From assembly GCA_003153955.1 (NCBI GenBank), contig PMCB01000054.1, forward strand, positions 17,098 through 22,581: a stretch of DNA of 5,484 nucleotides, given 5' to 3'. Below the pieces are notes generated by a model that was given only the letters and a program-made list of their open reading frames with translations, did not search any database and was not told where the DNA came from. Below are positions 1 to 5,397 of this stretch, piece after piece. Source of the stretch: Dehalococcoidia bacterium (GTDB taxonomy: Bacteria; Chloroflexota; Dehalococcoidia; Dehalococcoidales; Fen-1064). The position numbers and the translations under genes were made by a program. Every line of letters begins with the position of its first letter. Positions within the stretch are counted from its first letter, which is position 1.

Positions 1-645
1 CGCAAAGGCGGCGGCAGCATTGAAGGCAATTACTCTTTACGGTTGGCCGTGCAGCGTGCTAAAGACTCCAGCATGCCCTGGGACAATATCAGCCGTGCTA
101 TTACCAAAGCCAGCGGCGGTGGTGATGGCGTACAGATGCAGGAACTGCTGATGGAGGGTTACGGCCCCGGCGGCGGTGCTGTATTGGTTAATGTAATGAC
201 GGATAACCGTAATCGTACAGTGGCGGGTATACGAAATATTTTTACACGTTCCGGCGGCAGTCTCGGCGAGAGCGGCAGCGTTGGCTGGCTTTTCCAGCAG
301 AGAGGAGTGATTAACGTCAAGGCCGAAGACCGGGATAAAGATGAGTTATCTCTGCAGGCTATCGACCTGGGAGCCGAAGATGTTAATGTCGAAGGCGATT
401 ATGTAACCGTTTATACCACTCCCGCAAAACTTGAAGAGGTCCGTACCGCCTTGGAAAAAGAGAAAATTACGGTAGAGTCAGCTGAAGTTTCGATGATACC
501 GAAACAGACTATCGACTTGGATGAAAAACAATCCGTCCAGACCATGAGACTGCTGGAAAATCTGGAAGAACTGGATGACGTGCAAAGTGTCGCCAGCAAC
601 GTTAATTTCTCAGACTCGGCAATGGCTGCTTACGAAAAAGGTTAG
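1..645 (+). CDS. yebC: YebC/PmpR (TACO1) family protein, 5'-truncated by the window edge
   Basis: The reading frame is open from base 1 to the TAG stop at 643-645, giving 214 visible residues. The family is usually about 240-250 aa, so roughly 35 N-terminal residues lie outside the window. The TTG at 43 is an internal leucine codon and not the start: the frame upstream of it already encodes the family signature GGGSIEGNYSLR, followed by LAVQRAKDSSMPWDNI. Next come the glycine-rich GYGPGGGAVLVNVMTDN segment and the GGSLGESGSVGWLF motif, both hallmarks of YebC. The C-terminal half, with acidic patches such as LGAEDVNVEGD, matches the later domains. Members are cytoplasmic and were first described as DNA-binding regulators. 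More recent work on the family supports a role in translation, relieving ribosome stalling at proline-rich stretches. The location beside ruvC is a common bacterial arrangement. A strong terminator follows, so yebC probably ends its own transcript. Confidence 0.95.
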   Translation, partial: RKGGGSIEGNYSLRLAVQRAKDSSMPWDNISRAITKASGGGDGVQMQELLMEGYGPGGGAVLVNVMTDNRNRTVAGIRNIFTRSGGSLGESGSVGWLFQQRGVINVKAEDRDKDELSLQAIDLGAEDVNVEGDYVTVYTTPAKLEEVRTALEKEKITVESAEVSMIPKQTIDLDEKQSVQTMRLLENLEELDDVQSVASNVNFSDSAMAAYEKG

Positions 646-657
646 AAATTCTCATTT

Positions 658-684
658 GTCATTCCGTACTTGATACGGAATCCA
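658..684. repeat. Palindromic repeat unit, copy 1 (GTCATT-stem-CTTGA-stem-AATCCA)
   Basis: A perfect 8-bp inverted repeat, ATTCCGTA (661-668) and TACGGAAT (674-681), encloses the loop CTTGA and is flanked by GTC on the left and CCA on the right. A second unit at 4298-4326 has the same flanks and the same loop with a different stem. Dispersed intergenic repeats of this general form (GTCATT...CTTGA...AATCCA) occur in many bacterial genomes. It sits between the yebC stop and its terminator, so it would be transcribed with yebC. Its function is unknown. Confidence 0.7.
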
Positions 685-693
685 TAAAAATGT

Positions 694-728
694 AAGGTGG
701 GTTGCTTAAAAAGCAACCCACCTTTTTT
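694..728 (+). terminator. Rho-independent terminator of yebC
   Basis: A perfect 14-bp stem pairs 694-707 (AAGGTGGGTTGCTT) with 711-724 across a 3-nt AAA loop. The downstream arm runs directly into a T tract (723-728). It lies about 50 bases after the yebC stop and should separate yebC transcription from ruvC. Confidence 0.92.
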
Positions 729-810
729 AGTGCCAGATAATCGTAGTAAATTATTAAATTATTTCTCAATCTTTCAACTAGAGATACACAGGGGCCATAT
801 CCTAAGAAGA

Positions 811-857
811 GAGGGAGCCATTCTCCCTCCTTTGTAAGGAGGGATTTAAGGGAGAAT
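811..857. repeat. Nested, competing inverted repeats in the ruvC leader region
   Basis: Three perfect pairings share the same central C/T-rich strand. GAGGGAG (811-817) pairs with CTCCCTC (823-829). TCCCTCCTT (824-832) pairs with AAGGAGGGA (836-844) across a 3-nt TGT loop. ATTCTCCC (820-827) pairs with GGGAGAAT (850-857). The first two exclude each other. The sequence resembles the dispersed CTCCCTCC-TTTGTAA-GGAGGGA type of intergenic repeat seen in many bacteria. It lies upstream of the proposed ruvC promoter, so it may be an old repeat insertion and not a leader RNA. The rest of the 326-base gap between yebC and ruvC holds copy 1 of the palindromic repeat, the yebC terminator and the promoter; I see no small gene in it. 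Confidence 0.6.
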
Positions 858-888
858 TATTGTTCCCAAGATAATATCTCTAATTTCC

Positions 889-917
889 TTTCCGATTCTC
901 CTGATTTCGTTTATAAT
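889..917 (+). promoter_or_regulatory. Candidate sigma70-type promoter for ruvCA
   Basis: A perfect TATAAT hexamer lies at 912-917. The -35 region is poor: near 889-895 it offers only TTTCCG or TTCCGA at 16-17 bp spacing. The predicted transcript start, near 923-925, leaves a leader of nearly 50 bases before the ruvC ATG and falls after the GTG at 918, arguing against that GTG as the start codon. Confidence 0.5.
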
Positions 918-960
918 GTGGTAGAATTATTGCATAACCGCTTATTTTACATAATAGATA

Positions 961-965
961 GAAGG
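961..965 (+). promoter_or_regulatory. Ribosome binding site deciding the ruvC start
   Basis: GAAGG lies 6 bases ahead of the ATG at 972. The only longer in-frame option, GTG at 918, abuts the -10 box and has no such site. The protein read from 972 also begins directly with the family's first beta strand and catalytic aspartate. Confidence 0.75.
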
Positions 966-971
966 CTGGAA

Positions 972-1484
972 ATGCTGGTATTGGGAATTGACCCCGGGAC
1001 AATCATTGCCGGGTATGGCCTGGTAGATAATGCGGACGGCAATCTGAAAATGGTGGCCTACGGTGTCATCAAATCGCCGCAAAAATTGCCCGTGCCGGAA
1101 CGTTTGAGTAAACTCTACTACGGATTACAAGAGGTAGTGGAAAAATATCACCCCGATGTGGTAGCCGTGGAGCAGCCGTTTGTTTCCAATAATGTCAGCA
1201 CGGCCTTTATCATCGGCCGGGCGCAAGCCGTGGCGATTCTCGTAGCCGCCAATCAGGACATCCCTGTTTTTGAGTATTCTCCTGCCAAGGTAAAATATGC
1301 TGTTTCCAGTTACGGCGCCAGTTCCAAGGAACAGATGCAGCAAATGGTGCGGCTGCAGCTTAATTTAGCGGAAATACCGGAGCCGGCGGACGCCGCCGAT
1401 GCCCTGGCGGTGGCTTTGTGCCACCTCAGCGAAACGCATTTCAGTAATCTTGTCGCGGAAAAGACAAAGAGGAGTAAAAAATGA
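972..1484 (+). CDS. ruvC: Crossover junction endodeoxyribonuclease RuvC
   Basis: This is the Holliday-junction resolvase, which cuts symmetrically paired strands of four-way junctions in recombinational repair, working in the cytoplasm with RuvA and RuvB. From the ATG at 972 the product is 170 aa, normal for RuvC (about 160-175). The RNase H-fold active site is complete: D7 in LGIDPG, E67 in VAVEQPF, and D140 and D143 in PADAADALAVALCH, matching the D-E-D-D set of E. coli RuvC. The conserved segment NNVSTAFIIGRAQAV follows E67. Between the first aspartate and GYG the sequence reads PGTIIAGYG, a mild variation on the common form. The C-terminus is basic (KTKRSKK). The stop overlaps the ruvA start as ATGA at 1481-1484, indicating translational coupling. 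The 18 extra codons available back to GTG 918 are rejected because they overlap the promoter region and would put a non-homologous extension before the first strand. Confidence 0.97.
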   Translation: MLVLGIDPGTIIAGYGLVDNADGNLKMVAYGVIKSPQKLPVPERLSKLYYGLQEVVEKYHPDVVAVEQPFVSNNVSTAFIIGRAQAVAILVAANQDIPVFEYSPAKVKYAVSSYGASSKEQMQQMVRLQLNLAEIPEPADAADALAVALCHLSETHFSNLVAEKTKRSKK

Positions 1485-2062
1485 TTGCCAGCTTAGAAGG
1501 GATTATCGACGCCGTCAGCAAAGACGGCCTGATCGTAAATGTCAACGGCATAGGTTTTAAAGTCACCGTAACCACTTCTGTCCTCAGTGAAATGGGCATA
1601 ACCGGACGGGAAGTGAAACTTTACACTCATTTTCATGTCCGGGAAGATGATATGAGCCTTTTCGGGTTTGGTTCGCTGGACGAATTGAAACTTTTTGAAA
1701 CGCTGATTTCCGTGTCCGGATTAGGTCCGAAAACCGGCATGGCTATGCTTTCGGCAATGAGCGCCGACCAGGTGGCCATGGCAATTGCGTCCGGCAGCGT
1801 GGAAACACTGACGACTATCCCCGGCATCGGGAAAAAGACCGCCGACCGACTGATTCTGGAGTTAAAGGACAAAGTCGGCGGTGTGATGATTTCTACACCT
1901 GCCGGACGGGCCGCGCAGGAAAACGCCGACGTGGTGTCCGCGCTGGTCTCGCTGGGCTATTCCGTCCAGGAAACGACCAAAGCCGTCAACGCTTTACCTT
2001 CCGGTAAAAAATTAAGCTTGGAAGAAAAGGTCAAGCTGACACTTCAGTATCTCGGGAAATGA
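1481..2062 (+). CDS. ruvA: Holliday junction branch migration protein RuvA
   Basis: RuvA forms tetramers that bind four-way junctions, hold them square planar and load the RuvB helicase motor. The product is 193 aa, within the normal range. The N-terminal OB-fold domain (about 1-64) starts with the typical MIASLEGII and carries the acidic pin in VREDDMSLFGF, with E55 and D56 at the same positions as in E. coli RuvA. Two helix-hairpin-helix motifs follow: VSGLGPKTGMAML (about 78-90) and IPGIGKKTADRLILELKDK (about 113-131). After a flexible linker, a small C-terminal domain (about 148-193, SALVSLGYSVQE...) is the part that contacts RuvB in the family. GAGGAG at 1469-1474, 6 bases before the ATG, is a strong ribosome binding site. 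The start overlaps the ruvC stop. No ruvB follows; the next gene is convergent, so the motor partner must be encoded elsewhere. Confidence 0.97.
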   Translation: MIASLEGIIDAVSKDGLIVNVNGIGFKVTVTTSVLSEMGITGREVKLYTHFHVREDDMSLFGFGSLDELKLFETLISVSGLGPKTGMAMLSAMSADQVAMAIASGSVETLTTIPGIGKKTADRLILELKDKVGGVMISTPAGRAAQENADVVSALVSLGYSVQETTKAVNALPSGKKLSLEEKVKLTLQYLGK

Positions 2063-2131
2063 ATTTCATACGCCGGAATCAAATTACGATCAGGTTCAAA
2101 TTTACAAAACCGTTATTTTCCTGTTTTATTG

Positions 2132-3271
2132 TTATCTGCCCGGCCAATCAAGGGGGGGATTTGCGTAGCCCACATATTTAGCTACGTTGTTACTCCACCA
2201 GGTCAGACTATACTGCTTCACCCCGTTGCTGGTGACGCTGATAAAGTTACCGTTTCCAATATAGATACCGGTGTGCGCTTGTTGACCGTTACCTGCATTC
2301 GGTGCAAAAAATACAATCTGACCGGGGATTTGTGGTGAGCCGCTAACGCCGAGTGCCTGAAACGCTTTATAGGCATCTGCATATCTTCCGGAAGTCCCGA
2401 AGGCATTTTCAACAAACAAGTCACAATAAGTATTTGTTCCGCTTCCCCAATTTTGAGAACCTGCTTGCTGTGCTGCCCAGGTTGCGGCGTTTACAAGTTT
2501 GTCCGTTACAGTCTCAGGTGCCCCACCCACATAGGCTTCCGTTTGCATAATTATATATGCTTGAGTTCCATAACCTTCCTCGTACGCATAGGGTAATGTG
2601 GGTAAAACTGGGACAATGTTTTGATCGTCGTTCCAATCGCCGGAAATTCCGGGTGCGCTGCTCACTACAGATGTCCACTTGCCATTTTGTTTTACGATGC
2701 TTACCGTAGTTGGGCTTCCAATGAAGTTTCCTGATATTTCCGTTCCTACATCTGCCCAAGGTGAAAACGGTTCATTATCGGCCGGGGGCGAAATGTTATC
2801 CGGATTAAAAAGCTCGTCATACCACCCAACAGCCCGATATCGCATCGAATATATAAACTCCGCCTGCCCTTTCCATGTGATACCGTTTTTCTTATCTTCA
2901 GCAGACAGCACGGAGGAAGAAATCCAGCTTTTAAAATTTTTCATTTGGGCTTCGCCTTTGGTCCCTTGCTGTGTGCCGCATTCTTCCCAGTTAATCGTTA
3001 TCGCATTGCCATCGCTTAACTCCCGGATTACTGCGGGAGGGGCAATATCCTTAACGGTTGTGAATAGATGCGAAAACGTATTCCCCTGACGAAAATATAA
3101 TTGACCTGCCCATGTGTTTAATGCGGCGGCTAATGCCTCGGATTCAATCGGGGATAAAGACCGCGAAGGGTTCCCCAAACTGGAAGCGGCCTGGTTTGAA
3201 CCGCAGGAAACGGCCAACAACGCGGGAACGACCAGGGTAGCCAGAACAAAGGCTGGGAGTCGTGTTTTCAT
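2132..3271 (-). CDS. Putative lipoprotein with C-terminal NlpC/P60-like domain
   Basis: This is a 379-aa exported protein. The N-terminus has a short basic start (MKTR), a hydrophobic stretch and a lipobox-like LLAVSC, so C23 is the probable lipidated residue; the alanine at -3 is not the commonest lipobox residue. A low-complexity linker (about 24-42) is followed by an unrecognised region (about 45-205) with aromatic-rich strands; an NTF2-like fold is possible but unproven. The C-terminal 130 residues resemble the NlpC/P60 cysteine peptidases that cleave peptidoglycan stem peptides: the nucleophile would be C283 in YCDLFVENAFG, then GQIVFFAPN, then H333 in AHTGIYIGNGNFISV. By my alignment the usual third catalytic residue falls on S345. 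An amidase/peptidase function is therefore inferred, not certain. The ATG at 3271 has only a distant AGGA (complement of 3284-3287, 12-base spacer). The gene converges on ruvA with a 69-base gap, where I see no convincing terminator for either gene. A 197-base gap separates it from the VTT gene upstream; I found no confident promoter there. Confidence 0.8.
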   Translation of the reverse strand: MKTRLPAFVLATLVVPALLAVSCGSNQAASSLGNPSRSLSPIESEALAAALNTWAGQLYFRQGNTFSHLFTTVKDIAPPAVIRELSDGNAITINWEECGTQQGTKGEAQMKNFKSWISSSVLSAEDKKNGITWKGQAEFIYSMRYRAVGWYDELFNPDNISPPADNEPFSPWADVGTEISGNFIGSPTTVSIVKQNGKWTSVVSSAPGISGDWNDDQNIVPVLPTLPYAYEEGYGTQAYIIMQTEAYVGGAPETVTDKLVNAATWAAQQAGSQNWGSGTNTYCDLFVENAFGTSGRYADAYKAFQALGVSGSPQIPGQIVFFAPNAGNGQQAHTGIYIGNGNFISVTSNGVKQYSLTWWSNNVAKYVGYANPPLDWPGR

Positions 3272-3434
3272 TCAGAAGGTATTTCCTGATTCTTACTTTT
3301 ATCGAAAAAACGGCCCGTTAAATTATTATCTGCTGAGCACGTTTTATTATCGTCTTAGTTGGATAAGTATTGTATGAAAATATTTTAACATAAAGTTAAT
3401 GCAAATTAGAAGCTTCATTAAATAGTGGTTCGTT

Positions 3435-3476
3435 CGGCTTTTGGCTGAAGGCTGATATCTGATTGCTTTTAGCTGA
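3435..3476. repeat. Degenerate heptamer tandem array (consensus about NGGCTGA)
   Basis: Six consecutive 7-base units can be read in register on the plus strand: CGGCTTT, TGGCTGA, AGGCTGA, TATCTGA, TTGCTTT and TAGCTGA. Four of the six end in CTGA. On the minus strand the array overlaps the last codons and the TAA stop of the VTT-domain gene. Degenerate heptanucleotide arrays of this kind are found between genes in several bacterial groups; no function is evident. Confidence 0.6.
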
Positions 3477-4116
3477 TTTTGAAATACCCGAAATACCTCA
3501 ATATCGAGCCTAGTCCGTAATGGCCCAGGTAAGCCAGCACCAGGAACATCACCGCGCTGCCCATCCAGCAGGCAAGCGCGACTTTCCATGCCTGGTACCG
3601 GTTGATACCCATGGTGACCAGCAGTGGCATCAGGAACGGATTGGGAAAAGTCGCAAACAGAAATATCCCTGCCGTCCCCCTTTTATTTACAAATGCCAGA
3701 AAACGGGGTATTTTAATCTTTTTCAGAAACTTGCCCAGCCAATTTGAGTAGATTTTGTTCGCCGGGTCGGTAATGTTCAGATTCGGGGCGAAATGCCGTC
3801 CGGTCCGCGCTGCCAGATAAACCAGCATCAGACCGATTGCTTCGCCGGTAGCCGCGATGATGCCGATTAGCCACGGCGCAAATTTGCTGCCCAGCGTGAA
3901 TGTCAGAACCATACAGGGGGTGGGGATGGGTATCGGCGATCCCGCCAGCATCGCGGTAAAAAACAGACCGGCGTAAATCAGGATTTCGTAATGGGCGAGG
4001 TATTTCCAGAACCGGATTAGTATGACGCAGACCACCAGCGTAATGCTGATGAGCGTCACCCAGGCGCCGGTCCCCCAGAATTTCTTCTTTTTCTCTGTAT
4101 TATTTTCCAATGTCAT
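3469..4116 (-). CDS. VTT-domain (DedA/SNARE-associated-like) integral membrane protein
   Basis: The product is a 215-aa polytopic membrane protein. After a charged, lysine-rich cytoplasmic N-terminus (ENNTEKKKKFW) there is a first transmembrane helix (about 18-38). A hydrophobic block interrupted by SPIPIPTP (about 60-67) has the look of the re-entrant loop of the DedA/TVP38/VTT fold. Next come TLGSKFAPWLIGIIAATGEAIG and YLAARTGR, a soluble loop (about 106-145), and a second half with ATFPNPFLMPLLVTMGINRYQAWKVALACWMGSAV and a final helix. DedA-related proteins are linked to lipid carrier or phospholipid transport across the membrane; the substrate here is unknown. The glutamate often found before the first proline motif in DedA is not evident. 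An in-frame GTG immediately upstream (4117-4119) could instead be the start; neither codon has a clear ribosome binding site. The last two codons and the stop lie in a heptamer repeat array. Confidence 0.8.
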   Translation of the reverse strand: MTLENNTEKKKKFWGTGAWVTLISITLVVCVILIRFWKYLAHYEILIYAGLFFTAMLAGSPIPIPTPCMVLTFTLGSKFAPWLIGIIAATGEAIGLMLVYLAARTGRHFAPNLNITDPANKIYSNWLGKFLKKIKIPRFLAFVNKRGTAGIFLFATFPNPFLMPLLVTMGINRYQAWKVALACWMGSAVMFLVLAYLGHYGLGSILRYFGYFKIS

Positions 4117-4120
4117 CACT

Positions 4121-4140
4121 GCTCAATGCGCTGTTTGAGC
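4121..4140. promoter_or_regulatory. Operator-like inverted repeat upstream of the VTT gene
   Basis: GCTCAA (4121-4126) and TTGAGC (4135-4140) form a perfect 6-bp inverted repeat with an 8-base spacer. It lies between the candidate -10 box and the start codon and covers the predicted transcription start, where a repressor site or a small leader hairpin would be expected. Six base pairs is short, so chance is possible. Confidence 0.35.
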
Positions 4141-4143
4141 TTT

Positions 4144-4172
4144 ATTATAGCGTAAAGGTTTTTAGTTTTAAA
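4144..4172 (-). promoter_or_regulatory. Candidate promoter of the VTT-domain gene
   Basis: Read on the minus strand, a perfect TATAAT (complement of 4144-4149) is preceded at 17-bp spacing by TTTAAA (complement of 4167-4172), which matches TTGACA at four of six positions. The implied leader is only about 20 bases, consistent with the lack of a clear ribosome binding site. Confidence 0.5.
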
Positions 4173-4297
4173 TTAACCTGAACTAAATCTAAGAAATAAA
4201 AGATGGGATTTTGCCCGTCAATGTTCTCTCGGGGATTGCATATAAGTAAGATGGTTTGGCGGCGAGATTATCCGAAAGTGGGCTTTTATAGTTCAAT

Positions 4298-4326
4298 GTC
4301 ATTGTCGGGCTTGACCCGACAATCCA
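4298..4326. repeat. Palindromic repeat unit, copy 2 (GTCATT-stem-CTTGA-stem-AATCCA)
   Basis: A perfect 9-bp inverted repeat, ATTGTCGGG (4301-4309) and CCCGACAAT (4315-4323), encloses the loop CTTGA, with GTC before and CCA after. Flanks and loop are identical to the unit at 658-684, while the stem differs with full compensation. It lies between the por terminator and the promoter of the VTT gene, in the 320-base intergenic region 4117-4436. Apart from these elements and the operator-like repeat, I see nothing gene-like in that region. Confidence 0.75.
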
Positions 4327-4356
4327 GAGATTCCGGACAGCTTTTGGGACAATTAA

Positions 4357-4393
4357 TAAAATAAGGTTTCAGCGAGGCTGAAACCTTATTTTA
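4357..4393 (-). terminator. Rho-independent terminator of the por operon (possibly bidirectional)
   Basis: A perfect 17-bp stem pairs 4357-4373 with 4377-4393 around a 3-base loop (GAG on the plus strand). Read on the minus strand it begins about 44 bases after the porB stop, and its second arm ends in a T-rich run (TTATTTTATT). The A/T-rich ends on both sides mean it could also act on plus-strand transcription. Confidence 0.9.
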
Positions 4394-4436
4394 GAATGGT
4401 AATATCGTGGTGCTTTGATACTTTTATAATAGACGG

Positions 4437-5396
4437 CTATTCTCCGGCAGGTGTTTCTGCCGGTATCCCATGTTCCCCGAACTCGGTCAGATGCTTCAGG
4501 AAGGCGTATTTCTGGTTCACTTCTTCCTGGATTACGGCCAGTTCTTTTTCACCGAGGTGGTTGAATTTACGGAACATTTTGACGTATTTCGTAATCGGTT
4601 CCGGATTAGCTACGGTTGTGGTCAATTTGAATTTGCCGTATTCGGCTTCCCACAGCGGGAAGTAATTGGTTTTGACCGCCATCCGGCAAACCTGAATCGA
4701 CATATCGCTTTCGATTCCCCAGCCGACCGGACAGGGACAGAAAATGTGCAGATAAACCAATCCTTCTTTTTTCTTTTCCATTGCTTTCTGCATTTTTTTC
4801 GAAAGGTCATCGATGTTGCTCAGGGTTGCGGTCGCCGCATAGGGGATGTTATGCATCGCCATCAGCATCGGTAAATTCTTGGCATGTGTTGTTTTACCCC
4901 TGCCGGCGGAGCCGACCGGGGTAGTAGTGGTGGTCGCGCCGAAGGGAGTAGTACTGCTCCGCTGGATACCGGTGTTCATGTAACCTTCATTTTCGTAGCA
5001 GACATAAATGAAACGTTCGCCCCTCTCCGCCGCGCCGGACAATGTCTGGAATCCGATATCGGCAGCACAGCCGTCGCCGGTGAAACAGACCACATTAACA
5101 TCCTTGCCGGCTTTTCTGTAATATCTGGACAGACCGGTGGCTGACGATGCTACGCCGGTCATAAGACAACTGTAGTAAGGCAGGCGGTGCCACGCCCCGA
5201 CATTCTGGCCGTAAAGCACGGGCGCCGAGCAGGAAGGCGTACCGACAATGACTGTTTCATGGCCCATCACTTTGGAAAGGACCCGGAGGGTCAGTTCCAG
5301 CGGACAGCCGGCGCAAAATGCCACGCCGCCGGCAAATGCGTCTTCATCTTTGAAATATTGAAATGTTTTTGGCAGTTTTCTAACTTTTTCAACCAT
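4437..5396 (-). CDS. porB: Pyruvate:ferredoxin oxidoreductase, beta subunit
   Basis: This subunit binds thiamine pyrophosphate in the cytoplasmic enzyme that interconverts pyruvate plus CoA with acetyl-CoA, CO2 and reduced ferredoxin. The product is 319 aa, typical for separate beta subunits. The TPP motif is GDG at 107-109 followed 26 residues later by N136 in the ENEGYMNTGIQRS segment. Four cysteines suit a [4Fe-4S] cluster: C28 and C31 (FCAGCP), C56 (TPSCSAP), and C222 in CPCPVGW. The 25-residue step from C31 to C56 is the same as between the corresponding ligands of single-chain PFOR. The motif PFGATTTTTPVG is also typical. ATG 5396 is preferred over the TTG at 5414 because the ribosome binding site GAGGAG (complement of 5407-5412) lies ahead of it and overlaps that TTG. 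The upstream subunit gene ends 1 base before this ATG. Other 2-oxoacid:ferredoxin oxidoreductases are related, but the NTGIQRSSTTPFGA form favours the pyruvate enzyme. Confidence 0.93.
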   Translation of the reverse strand: MVEKVRKLPKTFQYFKDEDAFAGGVAFCAGCPLELTLRVLSKVMGHETVIVGTPSCSAPVLYGQNVGAWHRLPYYSCLMTGVASSATGLSRYYRKAGKDVNVVCFTGDGCAADIGFQTLSGAAERGERFIYVCYENEGYMNTGIQRSSTTPFGATTTTTPVGSAGRGKTTHAKNLPMLMAMHNIPYAATATLSNIDDLSKKMQKAMEKKKEGLVYLHIFCPCPVGWGIESDMSIQVCRMAVKTNYFPLWEAEYGKFKLTTTVANPEPITKYVKMFRKFNHLGEKELAVIQEEVNQKYAFLKHLTEFGEHGIPAETPAGE

Positions 5397-5397
5397 T

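Noticed and set aside
43..45. TTG as the start of the yebC product
   Set aside because: The frame is open to base 1, and the residues before it are conserved YebC sequence, so it is internal.
918..971. Longer RuvC starting at GTG 918
   Set aside because: The codon abuts the TATAAT box and has no ribosome binding site, and the extra 18 residues precede the conserved N-terminal strand. ATG 972 has GAAGG at good spacing.
646..971. Small RNA, riboswitch or tRNA in the yebC-ruvC gap
   Set aside because: The structures seen are a terminator and repeat-like palindromes; no tRNA cloverleaf or known riboswitch core could be recognised.
2129..2338. 69-aa plus-strand frame after ruvA, considered as a small downstream gene
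   Set aside because: It lies almost wholly inside the C-terminal coding part of the lipoprotein gene on the other strand and shows no independent support.
2679..3089. 136-aa plus-strand frame opposite the lipoprotein gene
   Set aside because: It has no ribosome binding site or domain evidence; the minus-strand frame has a signal peptide and a recognisable C-terminal domain.
3435..3476. CRISPR-like array
   Set aside because: The repeats are 7 bases long, contiguous and degenerate, with no spacers and no cas genes nearby.
4470..4874. 134-aa plus-strand frame opposite porB
   Set aside because: It is antisense to a well-supported gene, has no recognisable family features and is rich in Phe and His, as expected for the shadow of a Lys/Glu-rich coding strand.
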